This document shows, in pieces, positions 35,580 to 44,689 of a stretch of 64,000 nt of DNA. The translations under genes were made by a program, and so were the position numbers. Numbering within the stretch: the stretch's first letter is position 1; the number at the start of each line of letters is the position of its first letter. The stretch is from assembly GCA_002698785.1 (NCBI GenBank), contig PAAG01000024.1, positions 62,001 to 126,000 of the forward strand, in the 5' to 3' direction. Under the pieces are notes generated by a model that saw only the letters and a list, made by a program, of their open reading frames with translations, had not been told where the DNA came from and made no database searches. This DNA is from Verrucomicrobiales bacterium (lineage in GTDB: Bacteria > Verrucomicrobiota > Verrucomicrobiia > Verrucomicrobiales > DEV007).

Positions 35580-38500
35580 ATGAATGTAGATCGCGCGACG
35601 CTCGACTTCCTCAATGCATTTACCGAAGACGAAAAGAAGGAGGGTCAGCGCCTCCACGATGAGGGAGCTGTCACGCAGATCTTTGGCAACCACCTTCTGA
35701 TTCAGGGTAGGATCGAAGACGCAGACTGGTCCTGTCGCACCCGTATTCAACTCCAGGGAAACGATTGGGTTGGTGAAGCCGACGAAAAAAGCGATTCAGG
35801 TCGTGCGGCTCTTTACGCCACCATGCTGGAGAAAATCGCGCGTAAAGGTGATCTCCCTGAAGCACCCAACGAGGTTGGCGAAAAATCTCTGACCGAAATC
35901 ATCGAGGACAAACTGGGACGGTCTCTTACTGGCGAAGAGGATGAATACCTCGGAAAGGTGGAGCGTCGCTACCGCCGATTCGAACTAGAGCGGGAGATCT
36001 TCGATTCAGACCTCGTGCGACTCAATCCTCGCTGGCCCGTAGAAACGTTTGACCCTCTAATTCTATGGCCAACTCCTCCAAACGACATTCTCGAATTCTG
36101 GAACTACATCGCTCACGCATTCCGTAAGGCGAACTTCGATTTTCCGGAGTTCCTTGAAGCAGTGACAGACCGCGAATGGACGGAAAATCGCATGGCTGAG
36201 TGGGAACGTCGCAGGGAAGAGAGCGAGTGGCGATACCAGGTCGAGACCTTTGAAAAACGCCCGCCGGAAGATCCAGTCGAATTTGTCGAGTTCCGTCTGC
36301 GGATCAGCACTCGCGAGGCGAGGTTGATGGTAGCCACTGGTGAACCGAAAGATAGTGAGACGAAGGAATTTTCGCGAATCACAGAAGAAGAAGAATTCGA
36401 ACGTTTCCAGGAACGTTATTCCAATGGCGGGCTTCGAATGGACGGGCCTTCAGAGATTCTGTGGAGCAAATTTATCCATGCGGCGTCAAAACAGGACGTA
36501 GTAGACGGAGGCCTCAGCCTTGACCGCATCGAAAACTGTCGCTTTCTGAACAGGCTGTTTCATCAGCCCGAGATCGCAGGGCGGATTGTCAATTTGGATG
36601 AACATCCATTTCAGATCAGCGAAAAGCCCCTTCGGTGGGTATGCCGGGAGGACACCATGGGGTCCGACGACTACGAGTTACAACTCATAACAGGCGAAGA
36701 TCGCGACGTCTCCCACACTTTGCGCCTGCTTCCCGGTGACGAAGCTCTCTACATGAGTGACGAATGGGTATTTCGCGGTCCGGAGCACTGGGTGAAGGCC
36801 GAGACGCTCATCGACCCCCGCGTGGTAGTGCCTCGCCAGGTGATTGAAAGTGAAACTGGTGTCGCGTTTCTCTATCGGATCGATTCCGAGATTCCCGAGC
36901 AACTGGCACGTCAGATCAAAGAAGAAAAACTCGACGTTACCTTCGATCTCAGCATCTCCTCGAAGGCAACCGGTGCCAGCAGCGAGCACATGTTAATGAA
37001 GATCATCGCCAGCGACAAGGGAGAGAATCGTGAAGAAGTGCTGGGACGCGAAGGATGGGAAGTGGTCAAGAAGCCCGCCCGTTCCAACGACGTTCTTTAC
37101 CGTTATGATCGCTCCCTTCAGCGAAGAGCCGGACGCTTGATCGCCCCCATGCAGCCGACGTTCGACGGCAATCTTGGCTGCTACCGGTCTCGAGTTACGA
37201 AGAATTTCCCGGAGAAATATGCCGAATGGCTGGAAACGCTACCTTCCGAGATTAAAATCAAAGCCGACAAGGATCTCGCCACTCTTGAGGCTGAACCCGT
37301 GGAAGCGCAGGTCTCCTTCGAAGTTGTCGGGGAGGAAATCGACTGGTTCGATCTTAAGGTCGTCGTAAAGGTAGAGGGTATGGACTTGTCGCAGGACGAG
37401 ATTCGCGCTCTCGTCCAAGCACGAGGAGAGTTCGTCCGCATGGAACGCGGTGGCTGGCTCCGCCTCAAGATGAATCTCAGCGAGGAGCAGCAGAACGCCG
37501 TTTCACGTATCGGCCTCGATCCGTTCGATCTCACAGGAGAAACACACCGACTGCACGCTCTTCAGCTCGCCGAACCCGGCGCCAAGGAAGTCTTCGATGC
37601 GAAAGCTTGGGAAAGAATCACGGATCGCGCTACCAACCTGAAACTCCAGGTACGGCCGGAGGTGCCTCCGGGACTGAACGTGAATCTTCGCCCCTACCAG
37701 ATCGAAGGTTTCCACTTCCTTTCCTATCTTGCGACAAACCGCTTCGGTGGAATTCTCGCAGACGACATGGGTCTCGGTAAAACAATTCAATCGCTCACCT
37801 GGCTACTCTGGATGCGGGACGAATTTGGTGACAACGCACCTCCAAGCTTGGTGGTCTGCCCGAAGTCTGTTCTCGATGTGTGGGGTGATGAGGTGAAGAA
37901 GGCAGCGCCTTCGATCCGCGTTCAAGTTCTTCGCAATCGATCCGAGCTTGAAGTTGAGAGACTTGGTAAAGACGTCGATCTCCTCGTGGTGAACTACAGC
38001 CAGTTGCGAACCTGCGGAGATGACTTGAAGTCCGTTCAGTGGCTCGGCATCATCCTCGATGAAGGCCAACAGATCAAAAACCCCGATTCAAAGGCCGCAA
38101 AATCTGCCCGTGCCCTCGAGGGACAAAACCGCTTGGTCCTTACAGGTACTCCGATCGAGAACCGCCTTCTCGACGTTTGGAGCCTTATGTCATTCGCGAT
38201 GCCAGGAATCCTTGGCGACCGGAAGTATTTCCGAGAGAACTTCGATCGCCGGAAAGACTCCCAATCACAAAACCGCCTCACCGCTCGTCTGCGCCCCTTC
38301 CTGTTGCGTCGGACAAAAGGAGAGGTGGCACTGGACCTCCCACCAAAGATCGAAGAAGACGTCTTTTCGGAAATGGAAGATGTCCAGGCACAGCTCTACA
38401 AAGCCGAATTGGAACGTATCCAGAAGGTGTTGCTTGGAATCGAGAACGACGAGAGCCTACGGAAGAACAGTTTCGTGATTCTCCAGGGGCTCATGCGCCT

Positions 38501-39110
38501 CAGACAGATCTGCTGTCACCCCGGTCTCATCGATCCGAAACATTCTCACGAATCGAGCGCCAAGCTGAATGCTCTATTCTACTTGCTGGATCAGCTTCAT
38601 GAGGAAGGGCACAAAGTTCTCGTCTTCAGCCAGTTTGTCTCGATGCTCGATATCATCCGAGACGAACTCGAAGATCGTGATCGCCCATACAGCTATCTCA
38701 CCGGGCAAACCAAGAATCGCCACGAAGTAATCAGCGATTTCCAGGAAACGAAAGACCCCAAGACCTTCCTCCTTTCACTTAAGGCAGGTGGTAGTGGTTT
38801 GAACCTGACTTCAGCAAGCTACGTCGTTCTTTACGATCCTTGGTGGAACCCTGCCGTTGAGAATCAGGCGATTGACCGATGCCACCGTATTGGACAGGCG
38901 AGCACGGTAAACGCCTACCGCCTACTCATGAGAGACAGCGTGGAGGAGAAAATTCGCATCCTCCAGCAGCAGAAGAGCGCGATGATGACCAGTATCCTTG
39001 GAGAAGAAGGCTTTACCCGGAACCTCGAAATGGATGATCTCAAGTTCCTTTTCGATGCGGGTGAAGCAGTCCCACCTCCAGTGAAGAAGAAAAAGCAGGC
39101 ACTTGTCTGA
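35580..39110 (+). CDS. SNF2-family DEAD/DEAH-box helicase
   Basis: A 1176-residue protein. The first ~700 residues form an acidic region of unknown fold and contain no visible zinc-binding SWIM motif. The C-terminal SNF2 ATPase core has GGILADDMGLGKTIQS (Walker A), LVVNYSQL, LDEGQQIKN (DEGQ box), LTGTPIENR and LLRRTKGEV. The second RecA domain has FSQFVSMLDI, LSLKAGGSGLNLTSASYVVLYDPWWNPA and IDRCHRIGQ. Such proteins translocate on double-stranded DNA and remodel protein-DNA complexes; the role of bacterial members is often unclear. No methylase or nuclease sits beside it, so there is no contextual support for a defence role. Confidence 0.93.
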   Translation: MNVDRATLDFLNAFTEDEKKEGQRLHDEGAVTQIFGNHLLIQGRIEDADWSCRTRIQLQGNDWVGEADEKSDSGRAALYATMLEKIARKGDLPEAPNEVGEKSLTEIIEDKLGRSLTGEEDEYLGKVERRYRRFELEREIFDSDLVRLNPRWPVETFDPLILWPTPPNDILEFWNYIAHAFRKANFDFPEFLEAVTDREWTENRMAEWERRREESEWRYQVETFEKRPPEDPVEFVEFRLRISTREARLMVATGEPKDSETKEFSRITEEEEFERFQERYSNGGLRMDGPSEILWSKFIHAASKQDVVDGGLSLDRIENCRFLNRLFHQPEIAGRIVNLDEHPFQISEKPLRWVCREDTMGSDDYELQLITGEDRDVSHTLRLLPGDEALYMSDEWVFRGPEHWVKAETLIDPRVVVPRQVIESETGVAFLYRIDSEIPEQLARQIKEEKLDVTFDLSISSKATGASSEHMLMKIIASDKGENREEVLGREGWEVVKKPARSNDVLYRYDRSLQRRAGRLIAPMQPTFDGNLGCYRSRVTKNFPEKYAEWLETLPSEIKIKADKDLATLEAEPVEAQVSFEVVGEEIDWFDLKVVVKVEGMDLSQDEIRALVQARGEFVRMERGGWLRLKMNLSEEQQNAVSRIGLDPFDLTGETHRLHALQLAEPGAKEVFDAKAWERITDRATNLKLQVRPEVPPGLNVNLRPYQIEGFHFLSYLATNRFGGILADDMGLGKTIQSLTWLLWMRDEFGDNAPPSLVVCPKSVLDVWGDEVKKAAPSIRVQVLRNRSELEVERLGKDVDLLVVNYSQLRTCGDDLKSVQWLGIILDEGQQIKNPDSKAAKSARALEGQNRLVLTGTPIENRLLDVWSLMSFAMPGILGDRKYFRENFDRRKDSQSQNRLTARLRPFLLRRTKGEVALDLPPKIEEDVFSEMEDVQAQLYKAELERIQKVLLGIENDESLRKNSFVILQGLMRLRQICCHPGLIDPKHSHESSAKLNALFYLLDQLHEEGHKVLVFSQFVSMLDIIRDELEDRDRPYSYLTGQTKNRHEVISDFQETKDPKTFLLSLKAGGSGLNLTSASYVVLYDPWWNPAVENQAIDRCHRIGQASTVNAYRLLMRDSVEEKIRILQQQKSAMMTSILGEEGFTRNLEMDDLKFLFDAGEAVPPPVKKKKQALV

Positions 39111-39251
39111 TTCTTTCCCCCTTCAAGGGGAGTGCTCAATTCACTCTCCCGGTGACTCTCAGGAGATTGGTCAAAAATTATTTCCAATCCACCGCGACCG
39201 CGCCCTTGTCGCCAGCCGTATTCTTGGAGACATTTTTTCGCCAATAGAATT

Positions 39252-39770
39252 ATGAAAAATCCCATTCTTACAGCCATTGCCGCTCTCGCCTTCTGCCTCG
39301 TTTATCCTCTCCATGCCGAGCCTTTGAAAGTCGGCGACGACGCTCCTCAGGTAAAAACTGTCGACCAGAACGGCGACGAGGTAGATCTGGGTAAAGAACT
39401 GAGCGAAGGAATCAGCCTCGTCTATTTCTACCCGAAAGCCGATACCCCAGGCTGCACGAAGCAGGCCTGTAACTTGAGAGACGCCTTCGAAGATGTTACC
39501 GATGCCGGCATCAAAGTATTCGGAGCATCCGCCGACAGTAGCGACGACCAACTTGCCTTCGCTAAAAAATACGACCTTCCTTTCACTCTGCTCGCCGATA
39601 AGGATGGGAAAGTTATCTCCGCTTTCGGTGTTCCGACTTTAAATGATAAGGGTTTCGCAGCTCGCCAGAGCTTCCTCGTGAAAGACGGGAAAATCATCTG
39701 GCACGATGCCAAAGCGAATCCCGTCACACAAGCTCAGGACGCCATTGCGGCGGCAAAGGAGAATAGCTAA
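39252..39770 (+). CDS. secreted peroxiredoxin, PrxQ/BCP type
   Basis: A 172-residue thioredoxin-fold peroxidase. The peroxidatic Cys68 and resolving Cys73 lie in TPGCTKQACNLRD, the five-residue spacing typical of PrxQ. A signal peptide (MKNPILTAIAALAFCLVYPLHA) directs it to the periplasm, which is unusual for the cytosolic BCP enzymes. It would reduce H2O2 or organic hydroperoxides with a thiol donor. A terminator follows at 39823. Confidence 0.92.
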   Translation: MKNPILTAIAALAFCLVYPLHAEPLKVGDDAPQVKTVDQNGDEVDLGKELSEGISLVYFYPKADTPGCTKQACNLRDAFEDVTDAGIKVFGASADSSDDQLAFAKKYDLPFTLLADKDGKVISAFGVPTLNDKGFAARQSFLVKDGKIIWHDAKANPVTQAQDAIAAAKENS

Positions 39771-39822
39771 GAGAATTCCAATCAAATCCTTCCTGTCTCC
39801 CAGAGGGACAACTGAAGTGGAA

Positions 39823-39857
39823 AAGGGAACCAGCCGAAAGGCGGTTCCCTTCTTTGT
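39823..39857 (+). terminator. Rho-independent terminator after the peroxiredoxin gene (probably bidirectional)
   Basis: Nine-base stem AAGGGAACC (39823-39831) and GGTTCCCTT (39843-39851) around an 11-base loop that itself can form GCC/GGC with a GAAA tetraloop, followed by CTTTGTT. On the other strand it is followed by TTTTCC, so it could also end the minus-strand gene at 39895. Confidence 0.85.
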
Positions 39858-39894
39858 TGCTTCTTCCGGGTTACTCCGGAAGAGAATCGGCAAA

Positions 39895-40410
39895 TTATTT
39901 CGCGCCTGCAGTTGCTTTCAACTCCCTGAGCTCCATATCGATCTGGGCGAGGTAGGCTGAGGTCGCCTTCAAACGCTTCGTCGTCAACTTGGCGATGAAC
40001 TCATACAGAGCCGCGTAGAAAGGGGCATTGTCCTCCTTAGGCAAAACGTGCTCCAGGAACTTTTGATCCACCGCCAGACAGAAAGTGTCTTTGACGGCAA
40101 CTACGGATGCCGAGCGAGTCTCGTCTTCCAGAGCAGCCAGCTCACCGAAGATATCGCCGGTCTGATCCATCGTTACCAACTGGTCTCCACCTTTCACAAC
40201 AGCGACCTCTCCGGCAAGCAGAATGAATATTCGGGATGCCTCATCACCCTCTGCGATAATCACATCGCCGGGATCACATTCGATAAAAGCTGAAGCATGG
40301 AGAACCTGGTCCAGATGATCCTTTGTAAAGGCCTCAAGGAAAGGCACTTCCATCAAAGTTTCCGGAATATCGTCTTCGTCGTGGATGTAGGCGTACTCTT
40401 GCACGCGCAA
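39895..40410 (-). CDS. cyclic nucleotide-binding domain protein
   Basis: A protein with a cNMP-binding (CRP-like) fold. It has PFLEAFTKDHLDQVLHASAF, ECDPGDVIIAEGDEASRIFILLAGEV and a phosphate-binding-cassette-like GDIFGELAALEDETRSASVVA (with GELA and R-S-A). A helical C-terminus follows and no helix-turn-helix is visible, so it is likely a regulator or scaffold rather than a DNA-binding CRP. Start: the frame is open to 40638, but that extension would cross the amt terminator (40568-40599) and its composition is atypical. A TTG at 40410, preceded by AGGA, or GTG at 40404 is more plausible. It lies downstream of amt. Confidence 0.75.
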   Translation of the reverse strand: MRVQEYAYIHDEDDIPETLMEVPFLEAFTKDHLDQVLHASAFIECDPGDVIIAEGDEASRIFILLAGEVAVVKGGDQLVTMDQTGDIFGELAALEDETRSASVVAVKDTFCLAVDQKFLEHVLPKEDNAPFYAALYEFIAKLTTKRLKATSAYLAQIDMELRELKATAGAK

Positions 40411-40560
40411 AATATAGAATTCCTGAGCTTCACTGTCGAGTGTAAGAAGACGTCTCCCTGACTTTTTCACCAATTCACAGCTAATCTCTTCCGAACTGGC
40501 CCGCCCCGCACCTTCTTGCCTCAGCTTCCCCCCCTTTAAGGAAATGGGAAAGGATTCGTA

Positions 40561-40599
40561 CAAAGAAAAGAGCGGCAGGGCACCCGCCCTACCGCTCTT
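40561..40599 (-). terminator. Rho-independent terminator of amt
   Basis: On the minus strand AAGAGCGG and CCGCTCTT close a stem (40568-40575 with 40592-40599) that continues through AGGGC/GCCCT with one mismatch. The stem is followed by TTTTCTTTG. It lies 48 bases after the amt stop codon. Confidence 0.85.
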
Positions 40600-40646
40600 G
40601 CTGGTCTCACGATGAAAACCGTGAGCGCTTTCGCGCAAAGTTACAA

Positions 40647-42071
40647 TTAGATGTTGTATGCAGGAGCACCGTGCTCGGCGATGTCGAGACCTTCTGCTTC
40701 TTCTTCTTCGCTCACACGGATACCGATAGTAACCTTGAGGATAAGGAAGAGAATGAAAGAGAAGATAAATGCCGCAGCACCAACTGCGAGAACACCCACA
40801 AGCTGTCCTACGATACCGAACTGCTTTTCTCCACCTTCAGGCACAACCTCGAAGATAGCAGCAGCAAGGATACCCCAGATACCGCAAACACCGTGAACGG
40901 AGATCGCACCAACTGGATCGTCGATCTTCAGCTTGTCGAAGAAGATGACTGAGAGAACTACGATGATACCAGCGATAACACCGATGATCATGGATCCTGC
41001 AGGAGAGACGATGTCTGCGTTCGCTGTGATACCAACGAGACCTGCGAGGAAGCCGTTCAGAGTCATAGAAAGGTCAGGCTTCTTGAGAACGATCCAAGAG
41101 CAGAGGATGGCACCAAGAGCACCAGCACAAGCGGCAAGGGTAGTTGTCACGAATACGAGACCAAGAGGTCCGGGAGCAGCCGAGAGAACGGAACCGCCGT
41201 TGAATCCAAACCATCCGAAGAAGAGAAGGAACACACCGATCGTAGCGAGAGGCATGTTGTGGCCGAGGATAGGCTTGATGCCTTCAGGTGTGTATTTGCC
41301 CTTACGTGCTCCAAGAAGGAGAACACAAGCGAGAGCAGCAAAACCACCGAATGCGTGCACCACTGCAGAACCGGCGAAGTCTTTGAAGCCGTTTCCACCG
41401 TTAAGGTCACCCATCCAGCCACCACCCCAGTGCCAGGAACCGACAACAGGATAAGCGATACCCACGAGGATGGTCGCGAAAATCATGAAAGAAGGAAGCT
41501 TAACACGCTCGGCAACTGCACCAGACACGATTGTAGCAGCAGTAGCAGCAAACATCGCCTGGAAGATGAAGTCACCATAACCCGTCATAGCGAGGGAGAG
41601 GCCACCATAGCCCCAGGTATCATCAACGTTACCAGCGCCCAGAGGAGCTCCGAACTTGATCCAGCCGTTGAAATCGCCGGGATAGTGAGTGTTAAAGCCA
41701 ATCAACGCATAGGTGATAAGACCGATGGAGATGATGAAGCAGTTCTTAAACAGGATGTTTACCGTGTTCTTCGATTGCGTCAGGCCTGCCTCAAGAGTAG
41801 CAAAGCCAAGGTGCATGATGAACACGAGTGCTGCGGCAATCACTGTCCACAGCATAGAAGTCGTGAAGAAGTCAAAAGCGGGGGCATACTCTGCTCCCGA
41901 ACTTTCCACGAGTTCAAGGTAATCATCGACCGGCCCAGCTTCCTCCTCTGGAGCTGCCTCGGCAGCGGGAGCTTCCTCCTGCGCAAAAACAGGAGCAATG
42001 GACCCAAACAACAATGGCATCACCAGAAGTGTGGCCAGCAACAACGTTTTCAGGTTGAATGTATATCTCAT
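40647..42071 (-). CDS. amt: ammonium transporter (Amt family)
   Basis: A 474-residue Amt/Mep/Rh channel for ammonium uptake. An N-terminal signal-like segment (MRYTFNLKTLLLATLLVMPLL) is followed by an acidic linker rich in Glu and Ala, then eleven membrane helices (FTTSMLWTVIAAALVFIMHLGFATLEAGL is the first). Conserved parts are the VGSWHWGGGWMGDLNG and AVVHAFGGFAALAC region with pore His, and the second His in AISVHGVCGIWG. The upstream region contains a candidate sigma-54 promoter. No glnK/PII gene is adjacent. Confidence 0.95.
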   Translation of the reverse strand: MRYTFNLKTLLLATLLVMPLLFGSIAPVFAQEEAPAAEAAPEEEAGPVDDYLELVESSGAEYAPAFDFFTTSMLWTVIAAALVFIMHLGFATLEAGLTQSKNTVNILFKNCFIISIGLITYALIGFNTHYPGDFNGWIKFGAPLGAGNVDDTWGYGGLSLAMTGYGDFIFQAMFAATAATIVSGAVAERVKLPSFMIFATILVGIAYPVVGSWHWGGGWMGDLNGGNGFKDFAGSAVVHAFGGFAALACVLLLGARKGKYTPEGIKPILGHNMPLATIGVFLLFFGWFGFNGGSVLSAAPGPLGLVFVTTTLAACAGALGAILCSWIVLKKPDLSMTLNGFLAGLVGITANADIVSPAGSMIIGVIAGIIVVLSVIFFDKLKIDDPVGAISVHGVCGIWGILAAAIFEVVPEGGEKQFGIVGQLVGVLAVGAAAFIFSFILFLILKVTIGIRVSEEEEAEGLDIAEHGAPAYNI

Positions 42072-42140
42072 AGTTTTTTCAGTTAGTTCACAAGCGGCTC
42101 ATTTTTAAGCCCCTGCTCACAGGTTCAATGCCCCAGAAAA

Positions 42141-42155
42141 GCACCAGCCATGCCA
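42141..42155 (-). promoter_or_regulatory. candidate sigma-54 (-24/-12) promoter for amt
   Basis: Reading the minus strand, TGGCATG-N4-GTGC has the invariant GG and GC dinucleotides with the correct spacing (12 bases between GG and GC). Two mismatches to TGGCACG-N4-TTGC. It would start transcription about 58 bases before the amt ATG, and amt genes are classic nitrogen-regulated sigma-54 targets. No rpoN or ntrC gene is in the window. Confidence 0.55.
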
Positions 42156-42363
42156 ACTCCTGAAAATTCCCAGATATTTTCTAATTTTGTCCCCAAACCC
42201 CCGTTAATTCGGCATTTGGAAGCCATTCACCTGCTGCCATTTCGCCACCTAACCTCCTTTGGTTTAGAGACATGGGCATTTGGAAGAACTGTATAAAAAC
42301 ACTTCATCCGCAGACCATTCGCTCCGAAAATTTGTGATTTTCGAAACTGAGAAAGCATCTCAA

Positions 42364-42381
42364 GAGTGCGAATAAGCACTC
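42364..42381. repeat. inverted repeat between the TPR gene and amt
   Basis: GAGTGC-GAATAA-GCACTC, perfect 6-bp arms with a 6-base loop, just downstream of the TPR gene stop. There is no T-tract, so terminator function is weak. The half-site orientation does not match an NtrC site. The rest of 42072-42400 holds the candidate sigma-54 promoter and no gene that I can support. Confidence 0.35.
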
Positions 42382-42400
42382 GCTAACGCGATCGAAGAGA

Positions 42401-42742
42401 TCACTCTTCTTCCTTTACAATTTTCCCGCCCAGGGAAAGGATCCTGGCTTTCGATTTGGCGTCTTCCGCCTCGCCGATTTGGCCGTCCTGAACATACATT
42501 TGAGATAGCGCAGTCCAGGCAAGAAGATCATTGGGGCGCAGCGTCGTCGCCTGCAATCCAGCACCAATCGCTTCCTTTATTCGACCTGTTTTCATCAAGG
42601 CCATGGCCAGGGCATGCCAGCCATCAAAGAAATCGCTGTCCAGTTCGACACACCGTCGGTATTTTTCGACTGCGGCCTCAAGATCGCCAATGGCAAGATC
42701 GCCATTGGCATCATCAAACAAACTTTCTAATTCTTCACTCAC
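42401..42742 (-). CDS. tetratricopeptide repeat protein
   Basis: A 113-residue soluble protein with two to three TPR units (DLEAAVEKYRRCVELDSDFFDGWHALAMALM, TGRIKEAIGAGLQATTLRPNDLLAWTALSQMYV). TPRs are helix-turn-helix protein-binding scaffolds. It overlaps the upstream PpiD-like gene by four bases, so the two are coupled; it may help assembly or secretion of PpiD clients. No enzymatic motif. Confidence 0.85.
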   Translation of the reverse strand: MSEELESLFDDANGDLAIGDLEAAVEKYRRCVELDSDFFDGWHALAMALMKTGRIKEAIGAGLQATTLRPNDLLAWTALSQMYVQDGQIGEAEDAKSKARILSLGGKIVKEEE

Positions 42743-44265
42743 GGCACCATGAGGGACTCTGGCCTTACAGCACCAGACTCCTGACGTCTCTGGTTAAACC
42801 AAGCAGCAAACATCTGGCGGTCGAGACGGGATTTGATCGAGCCACTCAGTGCACCAAGACGACCTTCTTTTCCTTCGTCTTCCCAGATCTCGATTTTGTC
42901 GACATAGACAATGGCATATCCTTCTCCATTAGGTCTTTCGACAACACCCGAAACCTCTTTCGGTCCAAGGCCCTCGACGGCAGACAAAATCAGGCTGGAA
43001 TCAGGAATACCCGCTGGGGGATCTGCCTCGGAAAAAGCTGGAAGCGCTTCCGGCTTTGCTCCGGCGGCTTTTGCGGCCTCGCCGAAACTTTTTCCTGAAT
43101 CCATGGCTTCTTTGATCTTCGCCAGCGCCGCATTGGCAGCATCACTGACCTGACTATTGGATTTCTTTGCTGTTAAAGCAGTTTTGATTGCCTCTTTTGC
43201 CTGCTCCAGAGTCAATGGTTCGGGTGCGACAACTTCACTGAGGTGAAACACAAAGTAACCCTTGTCTTCGGTCTGGAAGGGGACCGTCACCTCGTCCTCC
43301 CGTGTAGTGCTGCTGAATAAATTGGTTAGGATCTCGCTATTTCCTGCTATCTCCTCGGGAGGATCAGCACTTGAGAATGGTTCGAAAGTCCCTGTTTCAA
43401 GTGTGAACTCCGCATTCTCTCCCGAATACGATTTCGCCACTTCGACGAAATTCGCACCATCTTCAGCGAGGTCAGAATAGGCACGGTTCACCGCATTTGC
43501 GAATTGGAGATCGGCCTTGGCAGTCTGCTCGTTGGTAGCGTCTTCCTTGAGTTCCTTCGGAGTAAACTTCACGTATTCGAACCCACGACGCTCATCCGAC
43601 AAAAGCGTGTCCTTATTCTCCTCGTAGTAAGTTTTGATTTCTTCATCAGTCACCTTCACGTCGCCGTCAAAGTCGTTCCGATTGAAGCGGATCACAGAGC
43701 CCGTATAACGCTGGTTGCGCTTCGTGTAACGACGAACCGACTCACTGGGAACAGCCTCGACACCGGCACTTACGAGTTCTCGTAATTTTTGGTAGGACAA
43801 GTAGTCCTTTACCAACTGAGCAAGGTCAGCCTCTGTAAAACCATTCGGACCGAGGATATTGTTCTGGACGATTTCTGCCGTCACCCAGGGTTGCTGGAAA
43901 ATGGGCAGCTTGGGGATAGCCTCTTTGATCTCCGTCGCCGAGGGGCTGATTCCCAGTTTTTCCGCTTCGTGGCGCAACACCACAAGGCTCATCATAAAAT
44001 CCGTTGGATCATCATCCATACGACCAGGCCCAAACAGCACGGTGGCAAAGTCATACATCCCCAGATCGATTGCTACCTGATAGCTTGTGGCGAGTTTGTT
44101 TGCTTCTTTCTCTCGGTAACAGCGATCATAGACCTTGACCCTGCAGTCCTGGCCACCCACTGCCGAGCTGTCGTAATCGGAATACAAGAACGCGAAAGCA
44201 ATAACGATGATGATCGTGACGACGATCAGAGTGCCTTTCTGAATGTGGCGAATTTGAGTCAGCAT
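42739..44265 (-). CDS. PpiD/SurA-like membrane-anchored peptidyl-prolyl isomerase
   Basis: A 508-residue protein with an N-terminal signal anchor (GTLIVVTIIIVIAFAFLYSDYD) and a SurA_N-like periplasmic region (LRHEAEKLGISPSATEIKEAIPKL, TEADLAQLVKDYLSYQKLRELV). A parvulin-like region follows (EDKGYFVFHLSEVVAPEPLTLEQAKEAI), with further alpha-helical repeats. It is comparable to PpiD in layout; catalytic isomerase residues are not well conserved by eye, so a chaperone role is likely. Coupled with the downstream TPR gene. Confidence 0.8.
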   Translation of the reverse strand: MLTQIRHIQKGTLIVVTIIIVIAFAFLYSDYDSSAVGGQDCRVKVYDRCYREKEANKLATSYQVAIDLGMYDFATVLFGPGRMDDDPTDFMMSLVVLRHEAEKLGISPSATEIKEAIPKLPIFQQPWVTAEIVQNNILGPNGFTEADLAQLVKDYLSYQKLRELVSAGVEAVPSESVRRYTKRNQRYTGSVIRFNRNDFDGDVKVTDEEIKTYYEENKDTLLSDERRGFEYVKFTPKELKEDATNEQTAKADLQFANAVNRAYSDLAEDGANFVEVAKSYSGENAEFTLETGTFEPFSSADPPEEIAGNSEILTNLFSSTTREDEVTVPFQTEDKGYFVFHLSEVVAPEPLTLEQAKEAIKTALTAKKSNSQVSDAANAALAKIKEAMDSGKSFGEAAKAAGAKPEALPAFSEADPPAGIPDSSLILSAVEGLGPKEVSGVVERPNGEGYAIVYVDKIEIWEDEGKEGRLGALSGSIKSRLDRQMFAAWFNQRRQESGAVRPESLMVP

Positions 44266-44689
44266 AGAATCTGGACGAGGGTTGTGTTTCGCACTGGTGC
44301 CTGAAAAGCCCCATCACGAAGGGCGGGAACGTAGAGAGAAACGCCCGTTCCTTCAAGGCATTTTTAGCGTGGGAGCAACGGATCAGCGCCCCCTGGCACC
44401 GGCAAATCCAGAAACTCAAAGAGGTGAACGAAAAATCTTAACCAGATACCTCCGAAATTCACGATCAAGAAAGAGGGCGAGCCTTTGGAAGGTGGTCAGA
44501 ATCTTCATCTGTAAATCACTTCTGTCAGATCTAGTCCATACGCCCACGAGATTTACCAGCTCCTGAGATCTCTCAATCAGTTCCAATGCCGGAGCACCCT
44601 GTATTGCTCCAGCAACCGTTCCACCTTTTAAAAATGGAATCTACTAGACCGTTGCTTGCGTCTAGGGAGGGCTCACTCTCACGTAAGGA
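44266..44689. other. intergenic gap without a supportable gene
   Basis: 424 bases between the PpiD-like gene start and the PP2C gene stop. The frames that are open here are short and have poor composition. Two inverted repeats are present: GGAGCA/TGCTCC (44591-44610) and CTAGAC/GTCTAG (44644-44665). The second lies just after the PP2C gene and is followed on the minus strand by ATTTTT eight bases later, so it may be its terminator. I see no tRNA. Confidence 0.5.
44644..44665 (-). terminator. possible weak terminator of the PP2C gene
   Basis: Perfect 6-bp inverted repeat CTAGAC (44644-44649) and GTCTAG (44660-44665), loop of 10 bases, about 25 bases after the PP2C stop codon. A run of five T residues follows about eight bases later on the minus strand. 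Confidence 0.35.

Noticed and set aside
41259-42086. Plus-strand open frame opposite amt
   Set aside because: Antisense to the transmembrane coding sequence of amt; no independent protein features.
42364-42381. Inverted repeat as an NtrC binding site
   Set aside because: The arms read GTGC...GCAC, the reverse of the NtrC half-site order, and the distance from the candidate promoter is large.
44282-44566. Plus-strand open frame in the gap before the PP2C gene
   Set aside because: Arg/Pro-rich and without signal, membrane or domain features; no supporting context.
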